Position numbers and translations under genes: made by a program
In this document: positions 32,236-42,930 of the stretch, piece after piece
Layout of the letters: every line of letters starts with the position of its first letter
Position numbering within the stretch: the first letter of the stretch is position 1
Notes under the pieces: generated by a model
Database searches by the model: none
Seen by the model: the letters and a program-made list of their open reading frames with translations, nothing else
Told to the model about the DNA's origin: nothing
From: Callorhinus ursinus
Taxonomy: Eukaryota > Chordata > Mammalia > Carnivora > Otariidae
Direction: 5' to 3'
Assembly (NCBI RefSeq): GCF_003265705.1
Contig: NW_020313005.1
Location: 18,270,097 to 18,334,096, forward strand
DNA: 64,000 nt

Positions 32236-33595
32236 TGGGTCCAATTTTATTTCTAGTAATGCTAAGAAAGCATCTGGGCGCTAGCCAGAAGGTTAGGATT
32301 TACCAGCGGTGCTGAAGCCCTTTTCCAGCAAATCACCAAGCTGGTTGCTGCTCCCTCCTCTTTTTAGGATCCCCGAGCACCCTGGGATGAAGAGTGTGCA
32401 GAGGTGGGGTGGTGTTCCCCTGACCAGCTCTAACGGAGATCTTTAGCAGGTCCCGGGCTGTGCACCCCCTCATGCTGGCCCTGGAGGTTGTGGGGGCATG
32501 AAAAGTGGGCAAAGATGAGGGGGCAGCCCGGGCTGCCCAGGGCTCTGAGCTCTCAACCCAGGTTGCTGACTGGGTGCTAGGAGCTGACTTCTCATTCCAC
32601 GTGCGTCCGGGCATGTTCTCCTTCATCAGCAGAAAAGAGTTGGATATCTTGAGACACTGAAGTTTTCATCTTCTCTTGATCGGGCTCTACAGCCATTTAA
32701 AAAGCCTTTGCCTGAAAGGGAGAATCGTGTCACACCTTAATAGCCTCATTTCTGGGGCGACAGGGGCTTTTTAAACTCCCCGAGCCTCGGTGCGGATGTC
32801 TGAGCTGCTTGCTTTGTTTGTCTCCTATGTATTTCTATTCAGGGAGCTGTCTCAGGGAAGTCTTTCATTGAGCACACAGTCCTCCAAAGGGAAAGAGAAA
32901 CATGCTGTACATGAACATTCGTGGCAGCTGAAATTTGTCACACGGAAGATCAAAAAACACAGCCAGGTACAGGAAGACAAAGGGACGGAAGCAGGGATGA
33001 GGGAAATGGGAACGCCCAGACTGGATGGATGGGTTGGAAGGGAAGTGGACACAGTTCAGGTCTGGTATTTATCCCTCTGGAGAAGAACCACGAGCGAGAG
33101 CTTTCTTTTGGGGCAAACGTGTCATATTGCTCTGGGGGTCGGAGGGATTGTTGGTTCTGGGATGTACCCACTGTGAGCCCGGGAGCAGGCTGTCTCATAC
33201 GTTAGGGCACCTCTGATTGGGTCAGGCTGTCCTCCCTAAGAGGGCGTCTGCTCTGCATATGGCCCCACGCTGTCTGCCCATCAGGGGGCACACATTCACA
33301 CACTCACCTGCAAGCCAGGCACTGGGGATGGCTCTTTGTGTTGGCCTGTGTGCATTCGGACGTATGTATTGTCTCTCCACCCTGCCTTTTTTTAAGCAAG
33401 AACATGAACAGAATAGAATTGGCCCCCTGGGGCACAGCATGGTTTCTCCAGCCCAGCCCTCTCTGCTGACCATGGTACCGAGAGACATGGTGGGGGAGGG
33501 CACGGATAGCTCGAATATCTTGGTTCTCCTCAGAAACTAATTATGGAGCTTCCCTCCCACAGTTGCTTCTTTGCCAAAGTGAATGAGAAGAACGT
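32236..33595. other. Unassigned sequence
   Basis: Mixed composition. Overlapping short frames on both strands (32790-33540) show no domain; no exon called. Confidence 0.4.
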
Positions 33596-33599
33596 GTCT

Positions 33600-33720
33600 G
33601 GCTTTGTGCGGGATTTGGTTCCGTTTCCAGCTAGGTGACCTTGGGCAAGATGCTCAAACTTCCTGAAAAGTGTCAGTTTTTTCCTGACTAAATGAAAACA
33701 GGCATAATCCCGACTCTGCA
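33600..33720 (+). mobile_element. MIR SINE fragment
   Basis: ccagctaggtgaccttgggc, aagatgctcaaacttcctga and ctaaatgaaaacaggcataa follow the MIR core. Confidence 0.76.
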
Positions 33721-33869
33721 GAACTTTTCTGGATTCATATCAATATATGTAAATCATCAGGTAGAATGCTTGGAGCCACTGCAATGTCATTTCATCAGGA
33801 TGCTCTCCAAGGAAGGACTCCAGTTACACCATCGATTCCTAACACTTCTCAAAACTATGGCTAATTTGT

Positions 33870-34066
33870 TCCCCAATAGTCAATACTTAACTGAGCGCCT
33901 GATGTGTGTTGGGCATCGTTTGAGGCACTTCTTACAACAACCTGATGAGGCACTACTGGGATCTCTATTTTAAACATCAGTAATTGGAGACACAGAGCAG
34001 CTAGGTCACTTGCCCAAGGCCACACAGCAGGACCGGGAGTTCACCAGTGGGAAGGCCATGGCTGCT
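33870..34066 (-). mobile_element. MIR SINE
   Basis: ttaactgagcgcctgatgtg, acaacaacctgatgaggcac, gagacacagagcagctaggt, cacttgcccaaggccacaca give the inverted MIR order. Confidence 0.86.
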
Positions 34067-34940
34067 GCCCACCGCATGTACTGCTACGGGACCTTACTGA
34101 CTTATTCGGGACCCATCTCCTCTGTTGCCCTGTACGTTCTAGGGGAGGCAAAAACTGCACTGCTCCTGTTTGTTTCTGAGTCTGCTATGCTACATAATAA
34201 GCAATCCCATGTATTGACTGAACAATTATCATTTTTATATAATTATTTTAGCCAGCATTTATCCTGGGGGTAAAGGGCACCACAAATTCACAACCTACTA
34301 AGGCATTCCTTTAAATGTATTTTAAACCCATTTCTTTCAAGGTTCATGTAGAGCTTCCAGGCTTTAGAATTTTTCCAGAATTTGAAGAAGTCCAGTTCAC
34401 TCTCCTCTTCAGGCATTTTTGGCGTCTGTCATCTGCCTGCTCTGTGCCCACTCTCTACCCCAAAGGGTCTGAATTGACTTTAGTCAGCACCCTGATCGCT
34501 CAAACAATTGTTTCAGCTGCTTTTCCCTGGCCTGCTTCAGGCCAACATTGTTTTCACTGGGGTGTGCTCAGTCAAGGTCAGTGAGGCTGGGGGCTCAGCT
34601 TGATGGGAAAGAAGAATTCTACTGGGATTGAAGGCAAACAGACTCTTCGTCAAGCAAATCAGGGGCACCAGCTGAGAAACGAGGTCAGGCAGATTGAGGG
34701 CCTTCCTGCCTGGGCCCCGGCACCCACAGGGTCCTTGGCACCTCGCTGTGGGCCTTGCACTAGCCTGTCCCTCTCACATAGATGTCCTGCCTGCAGGTCT
34801 TCACAGAACTGGGTCTTACTCCTTTCAGGCTCTGCTCCCACCACATCCCTTCCGATCTCCTTCCCAGTCCCTCTCCACGTCTTACCCTTCCTGATTTTGT
34901 CTGTTGCACTTAGCGCTCTGAGGCTTTATTACTTATTTCT
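34067..34940. other. Unassigned sequence
   Basis: No exon supported; a CT-rich patch lies at 34830-34890. Confidence 0.4.
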
Positions 34941-34944
34941 GTTT

Positions 34945-34991
34945 GTGTGTTTATTTATATCTGTCCTGCGTGTTTATTTATATCTGTCCTG
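34945..34991. repeat. 23-24 bp tandem duplication
   Basis: The unit gtgtttatttatatctgtcc plus tgc occurs twice back to back. Confidence 0.9.
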
Positions 34992-35089
34992 CTCATTGCT
35001 GTGGCTTTCTGCTCAAAGGATGCATGGCATTGAATAGTCATGCAATACATGATGCAGGAATTCAAGGCACAGCTAGTCACACACCTGGT

Positions 35090-35215
35090 TCTATCCCAGC
35101 AGGGTGAGCCCCTGGAGATCAGGGGCCATTGGCGACTCATCTTTGCTGGCCTCGTACCTCACATGCCTCAAGTGCAAGAAATGCTTCAAGAGAGGAGTGA
35201 ATGAATAACTGAAAC
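35090..35215 (+). mobile_element. L2 LINE 3' end fragment
   Basis: gtgagcccctggagatcagg, ctttgctggcctcgtacctc and gagaggagtgaatgaataac follow the L2 terminus. Confidence 0.55.
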
Positions 35216-35845
35216 TTTCAGGGCTGGACAGCGAAGGTGGAAGGCAGGGCAATGATGAACTGGGTGGAAAATGGTCAGGCATATCCCCAGAGACCTGTTG
35301 GTGACCAGGGATAGAACCAACTAACAAAGAGGGTTTCTGGAAACCAGGTAAGGAGGGGATGAAGAGAGAGTCAAAGAATTCCACCCATTTCATAATTTCC
35401 TGGAGAACTTGGGGAAAATGCTAATTCAGATGAATATAGCCTCGGAGGCTTAGATCCAAGAAATTGCAGGAGATTCTTTGCACTTTGCAGTGGGAGGAGC
35501 CCTGGGTTAGAAGGCTTGAGAGAAAAGACCAGAGAGAAAGGAAAAGTGAGATGGACAGACCAAAGGACTTCTACGGAGAATGCAAGAACTAACCGAGGGA
35601 AAAGCCCAAGCGGCAAGGTGAGCTCGCTTGCGGCTGCCCTGCGCAGGGACCACGGGCCCATGAGAAGTTCGGCTTGTTCTCAGGAGAACGGTCTCTGAGA
35701 CTGGGAGTGTGAACCTAGGGCCTAAGCCATGAAGGCCTAGGTTTCTTGGAGCTGGAAAAGTGAAAGAGAGAAAAATGTGATCCCTAGGTACAAGTGAGAA
35801 GAAATTTCAGTAAATGACAGTAGGAAAACAGGGGGCACCTGAGAA
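35216..35845. other. Unassigned sequence
   Basis: Unique-looking purine-rich DNA, possibly an old L2 in part; no exon. Confidence 0.35.
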
Positions 35846-35847
35846 AG

Positions 35848-35982
35848 ACACATGACGCGCTGACTCATGCCACAACATGGACAAATCCTGAAAATGTGGT
35901 GCTCAGTCCGAGGAGCCAGACACAGAGGACCTCATATTGTCTGACTCCACAAATCTGAAATGTCTAGAATAGGCATTATTAT
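35848..35982. mobile_element. L1M LINE 3'-UTR fragment
   Basis: gccacaacatggacaaatcc, gagccagacacagaggacct and catattgtctgactccacaa match the well-known L1M 3' segment. Orientation left open. Confidence 0.7.
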
Positions 35983-36251
35983 TGCCTAGTAGTGGATTCA
36001 TTCAACCAGTAGTTACTGAGCACAGACCAAGTGCTATGCTACACATATTTGTAGGAATTTGGGTCGCTGGGACCTTGGTGACGTTTCATCTCTCCGTGCC
36101 CCCCCCCCAACCACGGCCCGTGCCAGCATTCTCATTTTGGTGGATGAATGGACGGATCCAGGAAACATCTTTGCGAAGTTGTTTGGGGACAGAAACACAC
36201 ATCACTTCAACATTCACCCAATCGAGCTAGTGTAGGATCACATTTGCTTTT

Positions 36252-36448
36252 TTTTTTTTAAAGATTTTATTTATTTGTTTGACAGAGAGAGAGACAGGGA
36301 GAGAGGGAACACAAGCAGGGGGAGCGGGAGAGGGAGAAGCAGGCTTCCTGCCGAGCAGGGAGCCTGATGTGGGGCTCGATCCCAGGACCTTGGAATCATG
36401 ACCTGAGCTGAAGGCAGACGCTTAACGACTGAGCCACCCAGGCGCCCC
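36252..36448 (-). mobile_element. Carnivore tRNA-Lys SINE (SINEC), young
   Basis: Poly-T, aaagattttatttatttgtt, gacagagagagagacaggga body, gatgtggggctcgatcccag and gactgagccacccaggcgcc. A perfect 16-bp target duplication, gatcacatttgctttt, lies at 36236-36251 and 36449-36464. This is the most regular SINE copy in the window. Confidence 0.98.
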
Positions 36449-36495
36449 GATCACATTTGCTTTTAGAATGATTATCATTTCTAAAACCAAATAGA

Positions 36496-36709
36496 GGGCA
36501 CGTGGGTGGCTCAGTCGTTAAGCGTCTGCCTATGGCTCAGGTCATGATCCCAGAGTCCCTGGGATTGAGCCCCGCATCGGGCTCCCTGCTCCGCGGGAAG
36601 CCTGCTTCTCCCTCTCCCACTCCCCCTGCTTGTGTTCCCTCTCTCGCTGTCTCTCTCTCTGTCAAACAAATAAATAAAATCTTTAAAAAATATTAATTAA
36701 AAAATAAAT
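36496..36709 (+). mobile_element. Carnivore tRNA-Lys SINE (SINEC), opposed to its neighbour
   Basis: Head gggcacgtgggtggctcagt, tcaggtcatgatcccagagt, ccccctgcttgtgttccctc, aataaataaaatctttaaaa. A perfect 13-bp target duplication, aaaaccaaataga, lies at 36483-36495 and 36710-36722. It faces the SINE at 36252-36448 head to head with a 47-base spacer. Confidence 0.98.
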
Positions 36710-36905
36710 AAAACCAAATAGAACTTTTTAAAAAACTGTTTAAGGTAAATTTTATTACTCGTGAAATGAAAGGACTATAGGTCAGGTCCTAGCAGCACTT
36801 CCAATGAGAGTTTTTTAAGGATTTCGGAGCCAGAGTTCTTTGAAATGCCTGTGATCAGACTCCAGGTTTTTCCCCAGACCCTTACCGCAGCCTGTCCCTC
36901 TCCTG

Positions 36906-36960
36906 CCCCCCCCCCCCCGACCACGTCCCCGGTAGCCCCCCCCCCCGACCACGTCTCCGG
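36906..36960. repeat. Two C-runs in a 28-bp tandem duplication
   Basis: C13 (36906-36918) then gaccacgtccccggtag, C11 (36936-36946) then gaccacgtctccggtaa. The phase of gaccacgt (36919, 36947) gives a 28-base period. The complement carries two long G runs. Confidence 0.93.
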
Positions 36961-37635
36961 TAATGAGGACATGGCCTGTTCCTTCCTGAGACAGATGGGA
37001 GCAGAGCATGAAGCCTTTCTCTTGAACCCTGCCCTTCTCGCCAGCTTGGCCCTATCCTCCCCAACCCCCTGCCTTGCTCTGCCCACTGTGAAGGCGGAAC
37101 TTCAGCTGAGCCATTTTTCCAAATCTAAAATGTGTGGCTTCTCTGAGGAACTGCTCTCACTTCGAAAGCCTCCTCCATTCAAGGTAGTACCTGGCAGGAC
37201 TTCTAATCACAGGCAATTGATATTCTACTGAGCATCTTCAGAAAATAATCTGCAAACAAGAGGCTGCAGGCTATCAAAGTCTCTTTCTCGCTTCCTCTTC
37301 TCCCTCTATCTTTTTTTTAAAAAAATACAGCTTACAGCTTAATAAAAATACAACCCAGGCAAGAGCAGGAAACCATAGCACGTTGCCCAACAATATTATC
37401 CGTTTAAGGGTTTTATTAATCGGTTTAAAGTTGTACTGCATCTGGCTGAGAGGTGCAATGTGCCTTCCCCCGCCGACAGGACTGTCCATGCATTTCAGGA
37501 GTTGGCACTGTTGCCTCAATTAACAGAATGGCCAGGAAGAGAGGGTCAACCTTGCAAAGCTCAAGACTCACACTGTGTGTATGATGAGCTGAGCAGCAGT
37601 TTGGTTCTCCTGGTGCATCCCACTTGCACCCAAGC
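36961..37635. other. Unassigned sequence
   Basis: No exon. Open frames here follow from low GC variation and C runs. Confidence 0.4.
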
Positions 37636-37688
37636 CACACACACACATGCACACGAGCACACACATGCATGCACGCGTGCACACACCA
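37636..37688. repeat. Imperfect CA-rich microsatellite
   Basis: cacacacacacatgcacacg then agcacacacatgcatgcacg and cgtgcacacacc; alternating purine-pyrimidine for most of its length. Confidence 0.88.
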
Positions 37689-37729
37689 TGAGCAGGCACA
37701 CCAAGACTGCCTCCCGGAAAAAGGAGCAC

Positions 37730-38110
37730 AAAGGTAGAATAAAGGAGTTTCTGATTTGTTTTTATCTCCTTGCTGTTAAGCCATTTGTAATACATTCTGC
37801 AGGGAAGACTCGCTAGCTTGCAGGAACAGACAAATGCATCTGTCAATTTAGCGGCATCGTTTGAGCTCAATCAGTGTGGCACTGGAGGAGTCCCCTAAAT
37901 GTTTAATTTCTTCCAGTACCACAAGTGCTGTGGTAGGTCTTATCAGGATTGTATTGACTGCACAAAATGAGACGCGGTGTGGAGCGCTTTTCTTGAAGGG
38001 AGAAACATTAGAAGCACACACCAGGCACCCATTTAACACGTTGCTAATAATATCATCTTCTATCGACACCGCATTTTCATTCCTAACCACTTCAGTTTTG
38101 TGTGTACACA
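37730..38110. promoter_or_regulatory. Candidate conserved noncoding block
   Basis: Repeat-free AT-rich text: taaggagtttctgatttg-like start, gccatttgtaatacattctg, atgcatctgtcaatttagcg (a MEIS/PBX-like tgtcaat at 37841-37847), aaatgtttaatttcttccag, and tcaggattgtattgactgca. Both strands have overlapping open frames near 37848-38160 without a recognised domain. Confidence 0.4.
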
Positions 38111-38478
38111 CAGCTTACTCATCCCCTTCTACAACCCAGTGTTTTCTAGCTGGGGGCTGATAGGACTGAAGGTAGAACAGAGGTAAGACTTCCTGAGTAT
38201 GTAGCTTGCTTGGCATAAGGACCAAGATGTTCCCATGAGAATATCTACTGATAGAGCCCCCACCAAAATACGCCTACGGTTTTGCTGGAACGGAGTAACT
38301 CGAGATGACTTCAGCAAGATGCATTAGATCACGTTTATCAGAAGTGATATGCAGAATTCCCATGTGATACAGGGTCCTATACAGATTTCTCAGATTTTTT
38401 TTTAGCACGTATGCAAAATAAATCAAATGTATGATGAATTTTTGCTCTAAAAAACGTGGAACATAGAAGTACTTATTG
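38111..38478. other. Unassigned sequence
   Basis: No exon or recognised repeat. Confidence 0.4.
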
Positions 38479-38481
38479 GCT

Positions 38482-38870
38482 CACATGTTCATTCATTAAA
38501 TATTTATGGAATGCCAACTAAGGGCCAGGCCCTGATCTCAGTATACTTTTGGACCAGAAGGCGAAGGAGCCATGAAAACAAAACTGCTCCACCCAGCGTG
38601 GAGAATGCTGACGATGGTGTCACCCCCAAGGCACTGTGGTGGCACAGGGGAGGAGGTGACAGGCTCCAACCGCCTGAGGAGGGGGTGGAAGGCAGGGAGC
38701 AGACCCAGGAACGTCACTGAGAAGAAGCTTGACCTGAGCCAAGAATATGAGGTGACTTCTTCCAGACAGAAAGTGGAGTTAATGTTACTCCGGGCAGAAA
38801 GACAAGCATGAAGAAAGGCACAGAAGAATGGAACATGACACGGTTGGGAAATGAGAAGCGTTTCGCTGAG
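38482..38870 (-). mobile_element. L2 LINE 3' region
   Basis: catgttcattcattaaatat, tggaatgccaactaagggcc, aggccctgatctcagtatac, then agcagacccaggaacgtcac and gggcagaaagacaagcatga follow inverted L2. The frames it makes are chance. Confidence 0.68.
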
Positions 38871-39189
38871 GCTGGAGGCAGACTTTGAGACGAGATGAGA
38901 AATCTGTGGAGAAGTCCATCTGCGGGAAATCGTCACAATGGCCTCGGTGCTGTGGTCAGACAGCTCCTAATCACTCAGAGTCATTGTCCTTCTCACCACA
39001 CGCGCCCTGTCCATGTCACTTGAGATCCCAGAAGGCTCAGAGTTGGTACGTACGTCCCAGAGTGTCACACCCTGCGAGGGTACAAGTTACAGCTAGTAGC
39101 AACCCAGCAAAGGGCAGGTCGCTGTGGCCTGCGTAGTATATACATGAGGTGGCCCTAAAGAAAGTGAAGGATTTAAATGACAGAAGGGA

Positions 39190-39220
39190 TGTGTGTGTGT
39201 GTGTGTGTGTGTGCGTGTGC
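39190..39220. repeat. (GT)n microsatellite
   Basis: About 13-15 GT units ending in gtgcgtgtgctcacg. Confidence 0.95.
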
Positions 39221-39364
39221 TCACGCTCATGTGGTAACAATATTCTTGAAAGAGGAATGTGGGATGAAAGACTCAGAGAGGAAACTGAGTATAAAAGTTG
39301 GGAGTTGGCAGTGACATCCAGACTAGCTGCACAGGATGAAAGAAAGAGGAAGTGAAAAGCTCTT

Positions 39365-39635
39365 TTTTTGTTAGTCAGTTTCTTCCTCAGAAAAACAGAA
39401 TCAACACCAACCTTCGAAATCCAAAAGGCGCGCCCAGACACAAGGGGCTTAAAGTACCGAGGGAAAGCCTTGCATGAATGTCTGCTCGCAGCTCTGAAGC
39501 TAATATGCAATTACAGGATCCCCAGAGGAACACAGACTAATGTGACTTTCCACGCAGCCCGAGGTTATAGGGTCAGGGCAAAGCCTGAGGAGCAGTAATA
39601 TTTCCGCCCCTCAGTAATGCAGCAACCTATGTATT
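39365..39635. promoter_or_regulatory. Candidate conserved noncoding block
   Basis: Repeat-free text including gaagctaatatgcaattaca, ggaacacagactaatgtgac and cagtaatgcagcaacctatg. An unusual ggcgcgcc (AscI-type octamer) lies at about 39427-39434. The open frame at 39368-39598 shows no recognised domain. Confidence 0.35.
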
Positions 39636-40340
39636 GCAGGCTGTTTGGAGAAATCCTGGGGGTTTGCTGGAAGAGCTGATGAGAACCTTAGCTGGGGGAG
39701 CCAGACGGCCCACGAAACCTCAAGGACAGGAGAAAGAAGGGGGGGCAATGGCTGTCAGTGCCTGCCTGACACTATTTTTATCCCTGAGGAACACAGGAGC
39801 CATTGTCTTGAGGGAGGTGGTTCATCTGACACAGTAAATTCGTTTGATGCTTTTAATAGAGAGGGTGCCCGGTTATTTGAAATCAATTCAAGGATGTTGT
39901 ATGAAGTCTTGTTTCTTAAAAATACTTGGCATTTGGCTTCTATGCTGAGCCAGAGAAAGTGTCCAGAGCTGGGCGGCTGGCTGCAGTAAAGGGCAGTCGG
40001 TGGAACCCAGTGCAGGGGCGAGGACCCCACGGCACAGGGAGACAGAAAGCACAATCAGCAGAGGTGTTGCCCCGGCCCACCCCAGCTAATGCCTTGACCC
40101 CGGGGAGAGAGTGCAAAGAACAGGGACGGGAGAAGGGGCGGGCGGGCGGGGGGGCAGAGGATACCCAGGAAGATTTTCTTGCAGTCTTCCATCTAGACAA
40201 CGTCGTCCTTGACAAACGGTACGTTTTTTCCCCACTACCTGGTAAATGACTCGGAATTAAAATTAATATTTTTTTCTTCAGAAAAGAAATAATTATTAGC
40301 CTCAGCCACAAAATTGGAGTTGAGGCTCCAGTGATATAAT
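39636..40340. other. Unique sequence with a GGGCGGGC patch at 40135-40155
   Basis: 39840-39960 is AT-rich and repeat-free (tgatgcttttaatagagagg, ttgaaatcaattcaaggatg). The G-rich patch is short and is no CpG island. Several overlapping frames on both strands at 39926-40398; none convincing. Confidence 0.4.
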
Positions 40341-40344
40341 AATA

Positions 40345-40515
40345 ATAATTTGCACTCACACGGATTCTTTCAAGCAAAGGTCTCGGAAGCTTTGCCAAAC
40401 ATTAATTAATTAAGCCTTGCAAATTCCCCCCAGGAGGCTACCTACTATTATCTCAGCTTTCCAAATGTGGAAACTGAGTCTCAGGGAGGTGAAAGTGATG
40501 TGCCCAAGGTCACTG
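40345..40515 (-). mobile_element. MIR SINE
   Basis: ctactattatctcagctttc, caaatgtggaaactgagtct, cagggaggtgaaagtgatgt and gcccaaggtcactgtg match the inverted MIR core. Confidence 0.8.
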
Positions 40516-42010
40516 TGGGAATGAGAAGCAAGATGGAGATGGAAATTGCAAAGGCTGCTCCATGCCCAGAGTTGGGGGAGCTTTGTGCTGCGTCTCCCTC
40601 CGGGGCGCTGGGGGGGCTGGGTCTGTGGAGGTGGGAGCAGGGGAGCTGGCTGGCGCCTTAATGCATATGCAGGACTGAAAGAATTTCAGTCCACTAAGCA
40701 CGTTTAAGGTGGCAGAGAAAGACTCCCCAAACTATCAATTTTCATTTGCAAGACTCAGGCTGCTTGTGACTAGGTAGGGCTCTGCTAAAATTTGGACACG
40801 AACAGGGGGAAGGGGGTAGCTCAGGGAAAACCTGATGATAAAATGCTCTAGGGAGAGCTCCATGGAACATTGTTCATGGGATTATTTATACCTGACCTCT
40901 ACCTTTAGCTTCTGCGGAGCTGAAAAGTGAGGCATACAAAGGAAAAGAGGGTGGGGGTGAATTTGAGACAGGGGGAGAGGCCTTCAAGGAGGTCTCCAGG
41001 GTGCCTGCTGAATCTCCTGCTTCCATTCACCATGAAATGCCCCCGGATCTGCCTGGCCTCCTCCAGCATTGGGTGGGAAGGCTGTTTGCAGGGGAGAGCA
41101 GTGGAACCCAGCGCCTCTCTGCCTCCACGCCTGGTTTAGCAGCTGACAAACACCATCAGTGAATTCCCCACCCTCTCCCCCACCCTCCCATCTTGGGTGC
41201 TGCTGACATATTTTGATATTTCCTCGTGAGATTATACTTCACATAATGGATTTGATTCTTCAATTCTTTCTCTCTTTCCCTCAAAACTCTGCAGCTTCTG
41301 AGAGTTTATCTGCTGCAAGATGAATCGCCCAGAGACTCCTGGTGCATCTTTCTTTACACTTCACCTCCCCCACTACGGATGAGAAATAGACTTTTCCCTC
41401 ATCCATCATAAGTCAGCATGACAGGGCTGTCGTTCCCCAGGCCCAGCTCACTGTATCATCCTTCTCTCTGTCCTGCTTCAGTGCGTGGCCGGCTTGCTTG
41501 GGAATAGTCAAGACCCTTTGCAAAGGACTTTAAATGGTAGTAGAACCAGACCCCCAAATAAAAAAAAAATAATAATAATGATAATAATAAGAGGGAAAAA
41601 TGAATTTAAAAAATAATATAACAGAAAGTGATTTCCAAATTTCTTTTCTCTGTGGGCTATTCTGTTTAAGTAGGATATGGTGAAATTCTAATAAATCGTC
41701 TTTTTCCTGACATGTTATCAATCTTCAAACATCCCTAGAGGGTAAAGGGCAAATCCTGAGTTTGCAGGCTGGGGAGACGAGGCAAAAGGAAGCGAAGAGG
41801 CAAGGTTAGAACGCAAGGCCAGAGGAATTCGGGGAGAGAGAGGCAACGTAGCCATGGCCCCTGTGTGGTGGGAAGAATGAATATAAGTAGTGTACCGACA
41901 AATAATTCCATCACTCCACCTCCTGCCTGTCTCCCAATGGAAACTGAAAGGAATAAAAATAGATTTAGATTTTAACAGAGGAAAAATCCATTTGTAATGC
42001 TGAAGCAAAA
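40516..42010. other. Unassigned sequence with AAT repeats at 41561-41590
   Basis: No exon supported. An A9 plus (AAT)n stretch lies at 41561-41590. Confidence 0.4.
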
Positions 42011-42011
42011 G

Positions 42012-42182
42012 GTCACGGGAGTGGAAGCCGGGAGACCCAGGTTCCAGGCCAAGCTAGGATGAAAATGACTGAAATGAATGTACCTAGTCTTTAGCCTTTG
42101 CTGGATAGGGGGCTGGGGGCTCAGGTTCTCATCTCTAAAATGAGGGGGTCCATCTGGAAAACCTTGAAGTTTTTTCCAAATA
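42012..42182 (+). mobile_element. MIR SINE fragment
   Basis: gtggaagccgggagacccag, gttccaggccaagctaggat and caggttctcatctctaaaat follow the MIR core. Confidence 0.72.
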
Positions 42183-42605
42183 CTACAATTTTCAGGTTTG
42201 ATTCTTAACAGGGTTCTAGACAAAGTTACCAAGTAGAGTTTAGGAAAGCTGTTATAGTGAAGGTTTTAAAAATCAAAATAAGCCTCCACTGTGGGCAGAT
42301 TTTGACTAGGGCATCTCTGTGATGTAGGACAAGTGCCGAATGAGCGCAGCTGGTGGGCCAGCAGCCGTCCCTATAACCCAGACAGTAGCAAGTCTTCTCT
42401 TTACCAAGACAGGGTCAGGAGGACAGCCTTCTAGGAAAGGTGTCAGCAAACCCTCAGGCAGCTCAGTCCGGGGTGGTCCATCCTCCATTCTCTTAGACAT
42501 CATGGAAATGAGCTAGGAAGGCTACGGAGCCTCTGCCAGCTGTGAGGGAGTGTCTCAGCCGGCTGCCGTGAGGACCGGGTTAGGGAGAATGCTCTAGGGG
42601 CTGCA
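42183..42605. other. Unassigned sequence
   Basis: No exon or clear repeat. Confidence 0.4.
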
Positions 42606-42609
42606 ATTA

Positions 42610-42930
42610 AGTGAGTGGTCACAGCTTTTGTGCTTGCTTTGGTCTCCCACAGCGAGCTCCTGAAGATTCCTTCCACTACCTTATCACTCTCTGCTTCACG
42701 GATAGCCTGGGCAGGGTGAACCTTTGCTTCCAAATGTTACTGGAAGATTTAATTAAGCACCATTTGAAATTTTTGAATGGAAATTACTGCATTAGTCATG
42801 ATTATTATCCATTTTCTTTAAACATAGGGCCAACTGCTAAGCTGTTAGGCACAAGCATGGAAATTACAAAAATATTCAAATATCCATTATCTGAGACTCT
42901 GTTTGCCAAGCATCCTATCTAATCAGGGAA
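42610..42930. promoter_or_regulatory. Candidate conserved noncoding block
   Basis: AT-rich, repeat-free: ggaagatttaattaagcacc, aaattactgcattagtcatg, attattatccattttcttta. Open for 103 codons on the plus strand (42611-42922), but the translation shows no recognised domain and no clear splice boundary. A noncoding element is likelier. Confidence 0.38.

Noticed and set aside
36249..36722. Possible long palindrome or tRNA genes
   Set aside because: The tRNA-like heads belong to two separately inserted SINEs, each with its own target duplication; they are not functional tRNA genes.
39926..40398. 107- and 152-codon frames on opposite strands
   Set aside because: No domain; partly over a G-rich patch and an inverted MIR.
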